Source of the DNA: Streptomyces sp. NBC_00448
GTDB lineage: Bacteria; Actinomycetota; Actinomycetes; Streptomycetales; Streptomycetaceae
Length of the DNA: 64,000 nt
Reading direction: 5' to 3'
Assembly: GCF_036014115.1 (NCBI RefSeq)
Contig: NZ_CP107913.1
Span: forward strand, 3,953,001 to 4,017,000
Shown: one piece after another, positions 52,827-61,689 of the stretch
Layout: every line of letters begins with the position of its first letter
How positions within the stretch are numbered: position 1 is the stretch's first letter
Position numbers and translations under genes: made by a program
Notes under the pieces: generated by a model
Told to the model about the DNA's origin: nothing
Seen by the model: only the letters and a program-made list of their open reading frames with translations
The model's database searches: none

Positions 52827-53744
52827 TCAGACCTGGAAGACCCGCATCGCGGCGGGGTAGATCAGGAAGACCAGGAAGCCGGCGGCGAGCAGCATCTGCG
52901 CGACCAGCATGGACTGGGACTGCTCGCCGGCCTGGCCCTCGATCTCGGACAGTTCCCGGTGGCGCATCGTCTCCGCGCGCGAGGCCAGCGACTCGCGGAT
53001 CTTCGCGCCGTCGTCCGCGACCAGCGCGAGCGTGACGCCGAGGTCCTGCAACTCCTCGATGCCCAGTTCGTCGCCGAGCCGGCCGAGGGCGACCCACTGG
53101 CTGGTGCCGGTGATCCGCGCGTCGGCAAGGCAGTTGCGGATGCGCATCAGCGCCCAGCCGTCACTGATCTCCGCGGCCGCCATCAGCGCCTCGGGCAGAC
53201 CGCGGCCGCCGGCCAGGTTCATCGACACCAGGTCGAGATAGGCGCCGATCACCCGCCGAAGGTCCTTGCGCTTGGCCGCGGCGTCCCGCCGCACCTCGAG
53301 GTCGGGCAGCAGGAAGAACACCACGGCGAACAGCACCGCCAGCCAGACCGGGATGATCGGGCTGATGCCGAAGCCCACTTCCGCGCCCACCGCGACGAGC
53401 GCCGGGCCGAAGACCACACCGGCCGCGGCCAGCGCCGTCTTGGTGGCGAGGAACGTCTCCCAACTGCGGTCGAGCACCGCGAGGTCGGAACGCAGCGAGC
53501 GCAGCTCCCAGCCCTGCTGCAGGTAGAAGGCGGCGACCCTCCGACCGAGTTGGGCGCGCCAGCCCTCGGCCTTGACGGAGTTGCCGGTGGTGTCGGCAGT
53601 GGTGGCACCGGTGGCGCGCAGCGCGTCGATCTGCGCGATGGTGGACACCGCGCTGCGCCGGCTCGGCATCAGCGCCCGGATCAGTGCGAAGATGCCCAGG
53701 CCGAAGACGGCGCCGACCAGGCACGCGAAGACGATGGTGTTCAC
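52827..53744 (-). CDS. Tad pilus inner-membrane platform protein (TadC-like, T2SF domain)
   Basis: A 305-residue type II secretion F-family protein. Hydrophobic helices lie near the N-terminus (IVFACLVGAVFGLGIFALI), in the middle (~125-165) and at the C-terminus (SMLVAQMLLAAGFLVFLIYP). The T2SF domain at ~170-285 includes YLDLVSMNLAGGRGLPEALM and ESLASRAETMRHRELSEIEG. Its GTG overlaps the tadB-like stop by four bases. Together with TadB it should form the platform driven by the TadA ATPase. Confidence 0.88.
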   Translation of the reverse strand: MNTIVFACLVGAVFGLGIFALIRALMPSRRSAVSTIAQIDALRATGATTADTTGNSVKAEGWRAQLGRRVAAFYLQQGWELRSLRSDLAVLDRSWETFLATKTALAAAGVVFGPALVAVGAEVGFGISPIIPVWLAVLFAVVFFLLPDLEVRRDAAAKRKDLRRVIGAYLDLVSMNLAGGRGLPEALMAAAEISDGWALMRIRNCLADARITGTSQWVALGRLGDELGIEELQDLGVTLALVADDGAKIRESLASRAETMRHRELSEIEGQAGEQSQSMLVAQMLLAAGFLVFLIYPAAMRVFQV

Positions 53745-54796
53745 AGGTTGCCGGCCCCCTGTCCCGGCACGGCCGGACGGCCCTGCGCTCCGTAACCCGG
53801 GACGGCCTGTGCCGCTCCGGGCGCCTGCTGGGCCGCACCACCGTAGGGTCCGCCCTGCCGGCCGGCCGCGCCCTGCGGACCGCCGGCCGGGAACTGCCCG
53901 ACCGTGGGCGGCTGTTGGGCGGTGCGCTCGGGGCCGTGCACGAGGAAGCGGTCCGGCGTCTCGATCTTCGACAGCTTGCGCAGCCACCAGAACCCGGCCG
54001 CGAACAGCAGGCACACGATGGCGAGCACGAGTTGGCCCACCGCGCTGCTGTACGGCTGGACGAAGCCGCGGTTGAAGATGGCCAGGCCCAGTACGAACAC
54101 CACGGAGACCACGACCACGATCTGCACGCTGCGCCGGGTGCTGGCCCGCTGCGCCATCACGCGCTGCCGCATGTCCACTTCCTCGCGGGCGGACTTGGCC
54201 AGTGCGCCGAGCACGTCCCGCAGACCGGGGCCGCGCAGCCGGGCGTTGAGGATGAGGGCGGCGATGATGATGTCGGCCGAGGCGTCGTCGATCTCGTCGG
54301 CGAGCATCTGGAGCGCGTCCGGCAGCGGCCAGCGGGCCCGCAACCGGTCGACGAGGGCGTCGAGATGGACCCGCAGCGCGGGCGCGGCGGCCCGGGCGGA
54401 GGCCGGTATGGCCTGCTCCAGGCCGACGGCGCCGGCGATGGTGTCGCGCAGCGACTCGGTCCAGCCGGCCAGCGCCTCGACCCGTTTCATCGCGGCGCGT
54501 TCGTCGGAGGCTCCGCCGAACAGCCGGTCCCAGGCGAAGACGAGCAGTGCGGTGGCCGCGCCGAGCACCAGCCACCGGGTCAGGCCGAGTACCGCGAGGC
54601 CGACCACGATGGCGATCGAACCGCGCTGGGTGAGGAACCGGCTGATCTCCGAGGCGCGTTCGGCGCCGGACTGCCCGGGGGCCACCGGCTTGGGCGTCCA
54701 GCCGCGCATCGCGACGACGAACAGCGCGATGCCGCCGCCGCCCACCGCCCCGGCGAGCAGACCGTAGAGCGTGGTCATCGAGAAGAAGCCGGACAT
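53741..54796 (-). CDS. Tad pilus inner-membrane platform protein (TadB-like, T2SF domain)
   Basis: A 351-residue T2SF protein. Membrane helices lie at ~8-28, 60-95 and 218-265, and the F domain at ~105-210 includes WTESLRDTIAGAVGLEQAIP, DALVDRLRARWPLPDALQML and ALAKSAREEVDMRQRVMAQR. The last ~65 residues are a Gln/Gly/Pro-rich tail, absent from many relatives. The ATG overlaps the tadA stop (TAATG). Partner of the TadC-like protein encoded next. Confidence 0.88.
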   Translation of the reverse strand: MSGFFSMTTLYGLLAGAVGGGGIALFVVAMRGWTPKPVAPGQSGAERASEISRFLTQRGSIAIVVGLAVLGLTRWLVLGAATALLVFAWDRLFGGASDERAAMKRVEALAGWTESLRDTIAGAVGLEQAIPASARAAAPALRVHLDALVDRLRARWPLPDALQMLADEIDDASADIIIAALILNARLRGPGLRDVLGALAKSAREEVDMRQRVMAQRASTRRSVQIVVVVSVVFVLGLAIFNRGFVQPYSSAVGQLVLAIVCLLFAAGFWWLRKLSKIETPDRFLVHGPERTAQQPPTVGQFPAGGPQGAAGRQGGPYGGAAQQAPGAAQAVPGYGAQGRPAVPGQGAGNL

Positions 54797-56106
54797 TACC
54801 GCCACACCCCCGTGGGCTGGTAGCCGTTGGCGAGCAGTTCGTCGAGGCAGGAGATGGGCGCGTGGGGCAGGGCCACCGCCGCGTCCGGGTGCTCGGCGAA
54901 GATCTCGCTGGAAAGGACGCGGCCGTCCACGCCGTTCACCTCGCGGATGGAGGTGACGACGCGGCGCAGGGTGCCGCCGCGCTGGAAGTCGTTGCGACGC
55001 TGGATGAAGACCACGAAGTCGATGGCGCCGGCCACCAGCATCTGCGACGCCTCCACCGGCAGCCGCTCCTTTGCCTGCAGCGCGTAGGTGGAGATGCGGT
55101 TGAAGACCTCGGCGGAGCCGTTGGCGTGGATCGTCGACAGCGAGCCGTCGTTGCCCTGCGACATGGCGTTGAGCATGGTGACGATCTCGTCGCCGAGCAC
55201 CTCGCCGACGATGACGCGGGAGGGGTTCATACGCAGCGAGCGGCGGACGAGTTCGGCCATGGAGATGGCGCCCAGGCCCTCGGAGTTGGGCAGCCGCTCC
55301 TCGAACGCCACGACGTTGGGGTGGAGTTCGGGGAACTGGTCGAGGCCGAGTTCCAGGGCTCGCTCGACGGTGATGAGGCGCTCGTGCGTCGGGATCACGT
55401 TGGCCATCGCACGCAGCAGCGTGGTCTTCCCGGCGTTGGTGGCCCCGGCGATCATCAGGTTCTTGCGGGCGAGCACCGCCGAGGACAGGAACGACCCGAC
55501 CTCGGGGGTGATCGTGTGGTTGCCGACCAGGTCGGCGAGGAAGACCTTGCCCAGGCGGGCGCGCCGGATGGACAGCGCGGGGCGGCGGGTGACGTCCATG
55601 ACCGCCGAGAGCCGGGAGCCGTCGGGCAGCCGCAGGTCGAGTTGCGGGTTGGCGGTGTCGAACGGGCGCGAGGACAGGCCGGAGTAGGCGCCGAGCACCT
55701 GGATCAGCTCGATCAGTTCCTCGTCGGTCTCGGCGACCGGCTCGGCCTGCAGTTCACGGCCGTCGGAGTAGCCGACGAAGACCTGGTCGCAGCCGTTGAT
55801 GTCGATGTTCTCGACCTCGGGGTCGTCCAGCAGCGGCTGGAGCCGGCCGACGCCGAACAGCGCGGCGTGCACCGCGGCGGCGTACGCCTCCTCGCCGTGG
55901 GCGTCCGGCGGGGTGCGGCCGACGGCGATCTCGGCGCGCGCGTAGTCCTCGAGTATCTGGGCGATGATCGCGCGGGCGAAGTGCCGTTCGTCCTCCGGCG
56001 ACATCGCGGTGCGGGCCGCGACCTGGTCCAGCCGCCGCTGCTCGGCGATGCGGTCACCCGCCTCCTGCCGGAAGCGTTTGACGAGCGAGTGGTCCACCTC
56101 GCTCAT
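54796..56106 (-). CDS. tadA: Tad/CpaF secretion ATPase
   Basis: A 436-residue hexameric secretion ATPase of the TadA/CpaF group, which powers Flp pilus assembly. Walker A is GATNAGKTT (~240), followed by HPNVVAFEERLPNSEGLGA, VRRSLRMNPSRVIVGEVLGD (Walker B with the Glu) and SQGNDGSLSTIHANGSAEVF (His box). An N-terminal helical domain precedes. Start ATG 56106 overlaps the TadZ stop. All motifs are intact, so the machine is probably active. Confidence 0.93.
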   Translation of the reverse strand: MSEVDHSLVKRFRQEAGDRIAEQRRLDQVAARTAMSPEDERHFARAIIAQILEDYARAEIAVGRTPPDAHGEEAYAAAVHAALFGVGRLQPLLDDPEVENIDINGCDQVFVGYSDGRELQAEPVAETDEELIELIQVLGAYSGLSSRPFDTANPQLDLRLPDGSRLSAVMDVTRRPALSIRRARLGKVFLADLVGNHTITPEVGSFLSSAVLARKNLMIAGATNAGKTTLLRAMANVIPTHERLITVERALELGLDQFPELHPNVVAFEERLPNSEGLGAISMAELVRRSLRMNPSRVIVGEVLGDEIVTMLNAMSQGNDGSLSTIHANGSAEVFNRISTYALQAKERLPVEASQMLVAGAIDFVVFIQRRNDFQRGGTLRRVVTSIREVNGVDGRVLSSEIFAEHPDAAVALPHAPISCLDELLANGYQPTGVWR

Positions 56107-56903
56107 CGCAGGACCCCGTACCGCTGCGGTACGTCGGCGGTGACCTGGCGGGCGGAGCGGATCAGCAGGGACTTGTCGAGGCGGCCGCGGCGCCGGCCGC
56201 TGAGCATCTCGGCGCCGGCCGCGTCGTCGGCGAGGGTGCCGACCACCCGGGCGGAGATCTGCGAGGCCACCAGCATCTCGTTGACCTGGGCGGCGAGCCG
56301 GGCGCTGCGCCCGGTGTCGGCGATCAGCAGCACGCCGATCGGCGGGTAGCCGAGCGCGGCGGCACCGCGCTGCGAGCCGTGCAGCTTCGCGGACAGCGCG
56401 CCGGCCCGGTCCCTGACCCGGGCCAGGTTCTCCGGCTCGGTACGGGCGACCAGCAGCACCAGGGCGGCGTGCGGGAGCAGTTCGAGGCTCGGCGAGTCGG
56501 GACCGATCCGGCCGCAGTCGGCGATCACGTCGGCGGCGCCGTTGGGTGACTCGGCGAGCGTGGCGAACGCCTGCCCGAGCATCGGCCACAACCCGGAGAG
56601 CCCCGCGGCCTGTTCGGCAGCGGCGAGGCCCACCAGCACGTCAAGGCCGCCGACCAGCGGCTGCGCGTGGTCCCACAACTGCTCGGCGGCCAGGCCGTGC
56701 CGGGCGGTCGCGGCCAGCGACAGCAGGCCGGAGTTGGGGTTGAGCACCCCGCCGTGGGCGCCCGTCGAGCGGTAGACGAGGTCACCGCCGGCCGGGTCGG
56801 CCTCGGCGAGCAGGACGCGGCGCGGCCATACGGCGGCGAGCGCCACCGCGGTCGTGGTGACGCCGGGGGAGCCCTTGTCCGCTGCGATTGCGATCAGTGC
56901 CAT
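56103..56903 (-). CDS. TadZ/CpaE-like MinD-superfamily protein
   Basis: A 266-residue P-loop protein of the ParA/MinD family. The deviant Walker A is KGSPGVTTTA (residues 10-19), and the switch region VLLAEADPAGGDLVYR follows. TadZ/CpaE proteins place the pilus machinery at its site on the membrane. No receiver domain is present, unlike CpaE of Caulobacter. ATG start, 27 bp after the SAF gene; its stop overlaps the tadA start. Confidence 0.85.
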   Translation of the reverse strand: MALIAIAADKGSPGVTTTAVALAAVWPRRVLLAEADPAGGDLVYRSTGAHGGVLNPNSGLLSLAATARHGLAAEQLWDHAQPLVGGLDVLVGLAAAEQAAGLSGLWPMLGQAFATLAESPNGAADVIADCGRIGPDSPSLELLPHAALVLLVARTEPENLARVRDRAGALSAKLHGSQRGAAALGYPPIGVLLIADTGRSARLAAQVNEMLVASQISARVVGTLADDAAGAEMLSGRRRGRLDKSLLIRSARQVTADVPQRYGVLR

Positions 56904-56930
56904 CTCGTCTGCCTCGTCCGCGCCGCTCGA

Positions 56931-57671
56931 TCAGTGCTTGCTGGGGACGAGCACGAGGGAGACGTTGCCCGCCGCGGAGGCGATCGCCAGTGGACCCGCG
57001 TCCTCGGCGTCCGCGACGACCGTGGCGGTCGCGCCGCCGTCACCGAAGTTGCTGTTGGACATTTTGAAGTCCTTGATGATCAGGTTGTCGCTGATCGGTG
57101 TACTGCCGCCGCCGGTACCGCCGGTCGCACCGGACGAGTCGCCGGAGGACTTGGCGTCGTTGCCGACCAGATATGCCGCCACGGTGAGGCCGTTGGCCAG
57201 ACCGCTGGGGAACTGGCCCGCCTTCAGCGACAGGCCCACCAGGGTCTTGCCGGGCGCGAGCACGTTGGAGTTCTGGCTGATCATCGAGCGGACCAGGACG
57301 GACCCCTTGGTCAGGTTGGTGGCCGCGCGCCACTGCGAGATCACCTGCTCACGCTGGTCCCACCGGATGTAGTCGACGCCGGTGCCGTCGGCGACCATCA
57401 CTTCCTGCATCGCGGAGGCCGGGATCTTGTCGCCGACCGCGACGTCATCCATGACCTCGACGACGGACACCTTGTTGCCCGCGCGCAGCACCATCACGGT
57501 GGCGCCGAGCGCGCCCACCAGGATCAGCAGCACGGCGAGCGCGGCCAGCGCGGGCTTGCGTTCGCGCGGCGCGACCGGCAACCGCCCGGCGCCCGGTCCG
57601 TTCAAGTGCGGTGCGGGAACGGACTGGCGGCCACTGCCGCCGCCCGCGGCGGAACGTTCCCTGGTCTTCAC
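56931..57671 (-). CDS. SAF-domain protein (CpaB/RcpC-like), first gene of the Tad operon
   Basis: A 246-residue membrane-anchored protein. One helix, ALAALAVLLILVGALGATVMVL (~40-62), is followed by an extracellular SAF domain (VEVMDDVAVGDKIPASAMQEV, LTKGSVLVRSMIS, VGLSLKAGQFPSGLANGLTV). A Gly/Ser/Thr linker and beta-rich C-terminus follow. CpaB/RcpC proteins assist secretin or pilus passage through the wall. I prefer GTG 57671 (VKTRER); ATG 57695 is possible. It heads the ten-gene operon. Confidence 0.82.
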   Translation of the reverse strand: MKTRERSAAGGGSGRQSVPAPHLNGPGAGRLPVAPRERKPALAALAVLLILVGALGATVMVLRAGNKVSVVEVMDDVAVGDKIPASAMQEVMVADGTGVDYIRWDQREQVISQWRAATNLTKGSVLVRSMISQNSNVLAPGKTLVGLSLKAGQFPSGLANGLTVAAYLVGNDAKSSGDSSGATGGTGGGSTPISDNLIIKDFKMSNSNFGDGGATATVVADAEDAGPLAIASAAGNVSLVLVPSKH

Positions 57672-57780
57672 TTCACTGCCCCCGAGCCGGCGCATCGCAT
57701 CAGCTTTTTCGGCCCCGTGCGGCGAGTCCGTCGCTCTCCTGTCCGGCGACGACCCCACAGGCCGATGTCAAGTCACCGCA

Positions 57781-57808
57781 CGCTATCAGCGCCAAACAAA
57801 CGCCCTCA
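57781..57808 (-). promoter_or_regulatory. Possible promoter of the Tad operon
   Basis: On the minus strand, TTGAGG (57808-57803) and GATAGC (57786-57781) are separated by 16 bp and resemble a vegetative -35/-10 pair about 110 bp ahead of the SAF gene. Inverted GTCACCG/CGGTGAC (57771-57777 and 57817-57823) flank it closely. The 360-bp gap 57672-58031 holds no gene. Confidence 0.35.
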
Positions 57809-58031
57809 AGGCGTGGCCGGTGACAACCCGCACACATCATTGCAACAGAACGAAACGACGTCCGCCCGCACCGGTCAACCACCCCGATCCCGCCATGAAC
57901 CCCCGCACCTACGGCAATTGCCCGGAAATCCGGGCCACCGCACGGATACGGCCATGCTGCGATACGGCGATCAGTGCCGGATTGCGGGGCGGTACGGGCC
58001 GGGCCAGGCCCGCGCGGCGCCCTCCGCTCCG

Positions 58032-58355
58032 CTAGTACGGCATGTGGTACATCTTGGCCTCGCCCGGGGTGACCTTCTCCGGGAGCTTGCCGATCTCCGC
58101 GTCGATCACCGGCACGAGTTTGCCGAGCAGCGTCTGGATGGTGCCGTGGCGGCCCTTCACATCGGCGCCCCAGGAGTCCGCTGTCTTGCCGACCCACACC
58201 TTGCCGCCGCCCATGTCCGAAACGGTCGTCTTCAACGGCTCCTTGAGCGCGCCGAGATCCTGCATCAGTCTGCGCTTGAGAGCCTGCAGATCCTCGATCG
58301 CCGGATTCGGCACTGTCGCCTGTGGCGCGAGGTTGCTGGTGCTGCTGTCACCCAT
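58032..58355 (-). CDS. Small WXG100-like helical protein
   Basis: A 107-residue protein of two predicted amphipathic helices around the turn VWVGKTADSWGADVKGR (~51-67), similar in spirit to the W-x-G hairpin of ESX/type VII substrates. It ends in EKVTPGEAKMYHMPY. No signal peptide or membrane helix is seen. The nearby large protein and the FtsK-type ATPase make a type VII secretion link plausible. ATG start with a moderate upstream site. Not a clear match to a named family. Confidence 0.6.
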   Translation of the reverse strand: MGDSSTSNLAPQATVPNPAIEDLQALKRRLMQDLGALKEPLKTTVSDMGGGKVWVGKTADSWGADVKGRHGTIQTLLGKLVPVIDAEIGKLPEKVTPGEAKMYHMPY

Positions 58356-58563
58356 CGAGTTGTCCCCCGTAGCCGAACACGATCACAACGAGAATATCCG
58401 CGCTTGCGCGAAGCGCCGACTGCACGGGAACGGGAGCAGGCGCCGGAGCTGAAAGCTCCGGGCCGGATGCCCCGGCTTCCGCTTTCGGCCCGCTGTCCCC
58501 GTGTGCGCGCGGCGCACCTGCCCCTATGGTATCTGCTAGCCCCCGCAGGAGGACGAGGACCAC

Positions 58564-59232
58564 GTGACGAACAACGCCGCCGACAACGACAACGCCATCG
58601 CGCTCACCCCGATCTCCGTGCCCGACCCCACCGACCGCGACCGCGCCAAACGCCGCAGGAAGGTCATCGCGCTCGTGGGAGCGGTGGTCGTGGTGGCCGG
58701 CGGCATCAGCTGGTGGGCCGTGGCCGCGAACAGCGGTGGCTCCAAGCCGACCAAGCACACCGCGGCGATCCCGAAGGCGTTCGGGGCGTACACGGAGGCG
58801 AAGGACGGGACCGAGTGGGCCGGGCTCACTCCCCACAACACGGACATCACCAAGGGCGACGTCGACCTCATCTACCTGGGGTCAGCCGGCCGCGCCGCAC
58901 TGGTCGACGTGTCCCTCGACCCTCCGGATTACAAGAGTGACCAGACCGACTACGGACCCGGGTCGGCCGCGATGACTTCGCAACTCCTGGGGACCGACGG
59001 GAAAGAGAAGATCACCAGCTCTCCGGCCGGCAAGCAAGGCGGCACGATCCAGTGCGCCGATGTCTCGGCGGCGGGGCGCACCATCTCGCGGTGCGCCTGG
59101 CAGAGCAAGGCCGCCACGGTCACGCTCTCACCCGGTCTGGACCAGCACACGATCGTGGACCACAACGCCGCAGATGTCCTGCGTTCCTTCCTCGACGCCC
59201 TGAAGATCGAGCCGAAGGCCCAGGACAGCTGA
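58564..59232 (+). CDS. Single-pass membrane protein of unknown function
   Basis: A 222-residue protein. Residues 1-35 are acidic then basic (DRDRAKRRRK), followed by one helix, VIALVGAVVVVAGGISWWAVA (~34-54). The extracellular region (~60-222) has two Cys (IQCADVS, SRCAWQSK) likely forming a disulfide. I recognise no named domain. GTG start with AGGAGGACGAGG upstream. It is divergent from the WXG-like gene and convergent with the large unknown gene, in the type VII-like neighbourhood. Confidence 0.7.
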   Translation: MTNNAADNDNAIALTPISVPDPTDRDRAKRRRKVIALVGAVVVVAGGISWWAVAANSGGSKPTKHTAAIPKAFGAYTEAKDGTEWAGLTPHNTDITKGDVDLIYLGSAGRAALVDVSLDPPDYKSDQTDYGPGSAAMTSQLLGTDGKEKITSSPAGKQGGTIQCADVSAAGRTISRCAWQSKAATVTLSPGLDQHTIVDHNAADVLRSFLDALKIEPKAQDS

Positions 59233-59248
59233 CCGCGGTCCGGTCCGG

Positions 59249-59280
59249 CAGGCGGCCACCCGCGTCCGGGTAGCCGCCTG
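59249..59280. terminator. Bidirectional terminator hairpin
   Basis: CAGGCGGC, then ACCCG-CGTC-CGGGT, then GCCGCCTG, with one bulge on each side. It lies between convergent stops at 59232 and 59295. Confidence 0.8.
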
Positions 59281-59294
59281 GTGAACCGCTTTCC

Positions 59295-61376
59295 TCACTC
59301 CGCCAGGTGCTGGAGCTGCTGCCCCTGCGTGAAGCCGCGGGAGTCCACGTGGTTGACGATCGCGGGGTCCATGAGCCAGCTGTTGTAGGCGGTGCGCTGG
59401 CGGGGGCTCATCTTGTCGATGTCCATGACGGTGCCGTCGGACGTGATGAAGTTGTCGGCCGGCGCCTTGATGTAGTCCTTGGGGTTGCCGGTGTACGTCT
59501 TCGGCGAGCCGTTCCTGGGGTGGATCGTGACCGGCGCCGTCACGTCGGACGAGAAACCGCCGCCGCTGAGCTGCGAGTTGGCCTCGCTCTGATACTCGTG
59601 CTGCCAACTCACGTCGAGTTCGGAGTCGTTGATCTGCTTGTACTTGGCGGCGAGGCCGGGGGCGTCCTCCGGGGACACCGACACCTTGCTGGCGATGTAG
59701 TCCGTGAGCAGGTCGGTCGCGGACCCACCCAGCTCCGTGGCCTTCTCCGTGCCGAGTTCGGTGATCGCGGCCGTACCACCGGTGGCGGCCCCCACCGCCA
59801 GGTCCTTCGCGGTCGAGATCAGTGCGGTTCGCGCACTGTTGACGCCCTCCGCCCAATCGTCGGCGTCCGTCTCGATCGAGCCCTTGGCGTACTCGAAGGC
59901 AGTGCTGTACGCCTTCATCATCATCCCGCGCTGCATGGCCCGGTAGTCCTGCGCGTGCTCCGTGGTGTCCTTCTTCGCGCTGCCGACCTCGTTGGTGATC
60001 TGGGTGCGGAAGGAGTCGAAGAGCGCGCTCTCCTGGCCGGCGACGGTCGGGTTCCGGGCCGACTCGTTGAGCAGTGCCTGCCACAGCGGCGCGCCCACCT
60101 CCAGGCCGGGGCGGTTCGGGTCCTGGCCGGCCAGGAACGCCTTCTGGTCCCACTGCGACATCTTCTCGGTGAAGCCGCCCGAGGTGGCGTCGGCGCCCCA
60201 CAGCGTGTTGCCGGTCGGCGACGTGATCCCGTAGACCATGTCGCTCCAGTTGGCCGTGATCAGCTTGCCGTAGTAGACGTCGATCGGGTCGTAGGGGTGG
60301 ATCTTGCTCGAATCACCGTTCTGATGGCGGTAGTTGTCCATCATGATGCGGCCGGTGAGCTTCTCGGCGAGCGGCCGGTTGGTCGTCTTCAGGTCGATCG
60401 TGCCGGCCGACATCATGTCCGCGAACGCCTTCGCCCGGGCGGGCGGCTGGCCGAGGTCCCAGGGGCCGTGCGGGTAGATGATGGTCTGCATGGTGTCGTA
60501 GTTGTGGTCCATCCACTCACCCGACGCCTCGGGGTTCTTGCTGATCGCGTTGAAGAGCTGGGTGTAGTGGTCGTCACCGAAGACGCCCTTCTCCATGCCC
60601 GAGCTGTTCATGAACTCGCTGCCGTTCTTCGAACTGTCCTTGTCGAAGACGCGGTTGCCCAGCGCGACCAGGTAGTCCTTGTCCTGCGAGCCGCCCGGCA
60701 GCAGCCCGGTGAGGTAGTCGGCGCGGAAGACGCCCCGGGGGTCCTTGAACTTGTCGAACCACTTGTCCCAGCTCGCCTGCTTCTGGGCGGCGGTCTGCCC
60801 CTCGTAGGCGACCTTGGTGAAGGTGCCGAAGGTCTTGGCGATGACATCACGGTCGTGCTTGGCCTGGTCCGGGTGGTCGCCGTACCGGCTGTACATGTTG
60901 TCGTCGGCCATGTCGTTGGTCAGAACCATCAGGTTCTGCGGACCCAACTCGTTGTAGAACGACTTGAGATAGTCCGGGTCGTCCCCGTGGGCGCTCAGGT
61001 CCGAGAAGAGGTCCTCGGACGGGTCGTCGCCGTTCTTGATCGCGTCCTTGTACTTGTCCGCGAGGGCCTTGCCGTCCTTCTGCGACTGGGCCGTGGTGTT
61101 CACCATGCTGTCGTCGATGGTGACCATGCCCTTGTGCCCCGGATACGGCTTCTCGGTGGCGATCGCCAGGTGGTAGCGACGGGTGAGCATCGGCATCTGA
61201 TCGTCCAACCAGCCGCATATGCCGACCAGTTGGGAGAGAGACGAGGTATCCAGCCCCTTTTCGGCGAACTGCGACTTGTACGACGTCGCGGTGGTCCGCA
61301 ACTGGTCCTTGTCGCCCTTGAACGAACTCGTCATCTTCTGCAGGCCGTCCGGATCTATCCCGGAAAACTCACCCAT
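59295..61376 (-). CDS. Large type VII-associated protein of unknown function
   Basis: A 693-residue, largely helical protein without signal peptide or membrane helix. The first ~100 residues (GIDPDGLQKMTSSFKGDKDQ... LTRRYHLAI) look like a WXG/LXG-type N-terminal helical module. The middle contains YLKSFYNELGPQNLMVLTND and EWMDHNYDTMQTIIYPHGPW. Near 560-600 a Gly/Ala/Thr-rich stretch (VGAATGGTAAITELGTEKAT) interrupts. I believe it belongs to the DUF6571-like group found beside actinobacterial ESX genes, but I cannot confirm that. The ATG is preceded by GGAGGAGAAG. Divergent from the EssC-type ATPase. It could be a secreted substrate or polymorphic-toxin-like carrier. Confidence 0.72.
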   Translation of the reverse strand: MGEFSGIDPDGLQKMTSSFKGDKDQLRTTATSYKSQFAEKGLDTSSLSQLVGICGWLDDQMPMLTRRYHLAIATEKPYPGHKGMVTIDDSMVNTTAQSQKDGKALADKYKDAIKNGDDPSEDLFSDLSAHGDDPDYLKSFYNELGPQNLMVLTNDMADDNMYSRYGDHPDQAKHDRDVIAKTFGTFTKVAYEGQTAAQKQASWDKWFDKFKDPRGVFRADYLTGLLPGGSQDKDYLVALGNRVFDKDSSKNGSEFMNSSGMEKGVFGDDHYTQLFNAISKNPEASGEWMDHNYDTMQTIIYPHGPWDLGQPPARAKAFADMMSAGTIDLKTTNRPLAEKLTGRIMMDNYRHQNGDSSKIHPYDPIDVYYGKLITANWSDMVYGITSPTGNTLWGADATSGGFTEKMSQWDQKAFLAGQDPNRPGLEVGAPLWQALLNESARNPTVAGQESALFDSFRTQITNEVGSAKKDTTEHAQDYRAMQRGMMMKAYSTAFEYAKGSIETDADDWAEGVNSARTALISTAKDLAVGAATGGTAAITELGTEKATELGGSATDLLTDYIASKVSVSPEDAPGLAAKYKQINDSELDVSWQHEYQSEANSQLSGGGFSSDVTAPVTIHPRNGSPKTYTGNPKDYIKAPADNFITSDGTVMDIDKMSPRQRTAYNSWLMDPAIVNHVDSRGFTQGQQLQHLAE

Positions 61377-61689
61377 CCGCTTCTCCTCCCGTTGCCGTTT
61401 GTGCCTTTTGCCGAGCTTCCGCTTCGTGAGGACGTCGTCTTCCCCGCGACAAGGCGCACCCGGCCGGGCCCCGTGTTGTAGACGAGGATCGCATAGCCGC
61501 GAGAAACGGTTCCGCCCTCGACGGCGGTTCCGGTGGCGGACGCCGGAGCCGTCGGCCCCGCCGGGCCCGTGACGGGGCTTACCGGCGGATTCCGCGGGCC
61601 TATAGCCTCGTGGGAACTCTGGGATGGTTAATGGACCCAGGCAGAGTGGATGCGGGGCCCGGTGCGGGCCCACGGGGAGGGACACAGCC
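61377..61689. other. Divergent promoter region of the type VII-like genes
   Basis: A 313-bp gap between the 693-residue protein gene and the ATPase gene. It contains no gene. A TTAATGG-containing AT-richer spot near 61625-61632 could be part of the ATPase promoter. No clear dyad was found. Confidence 0.4.
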
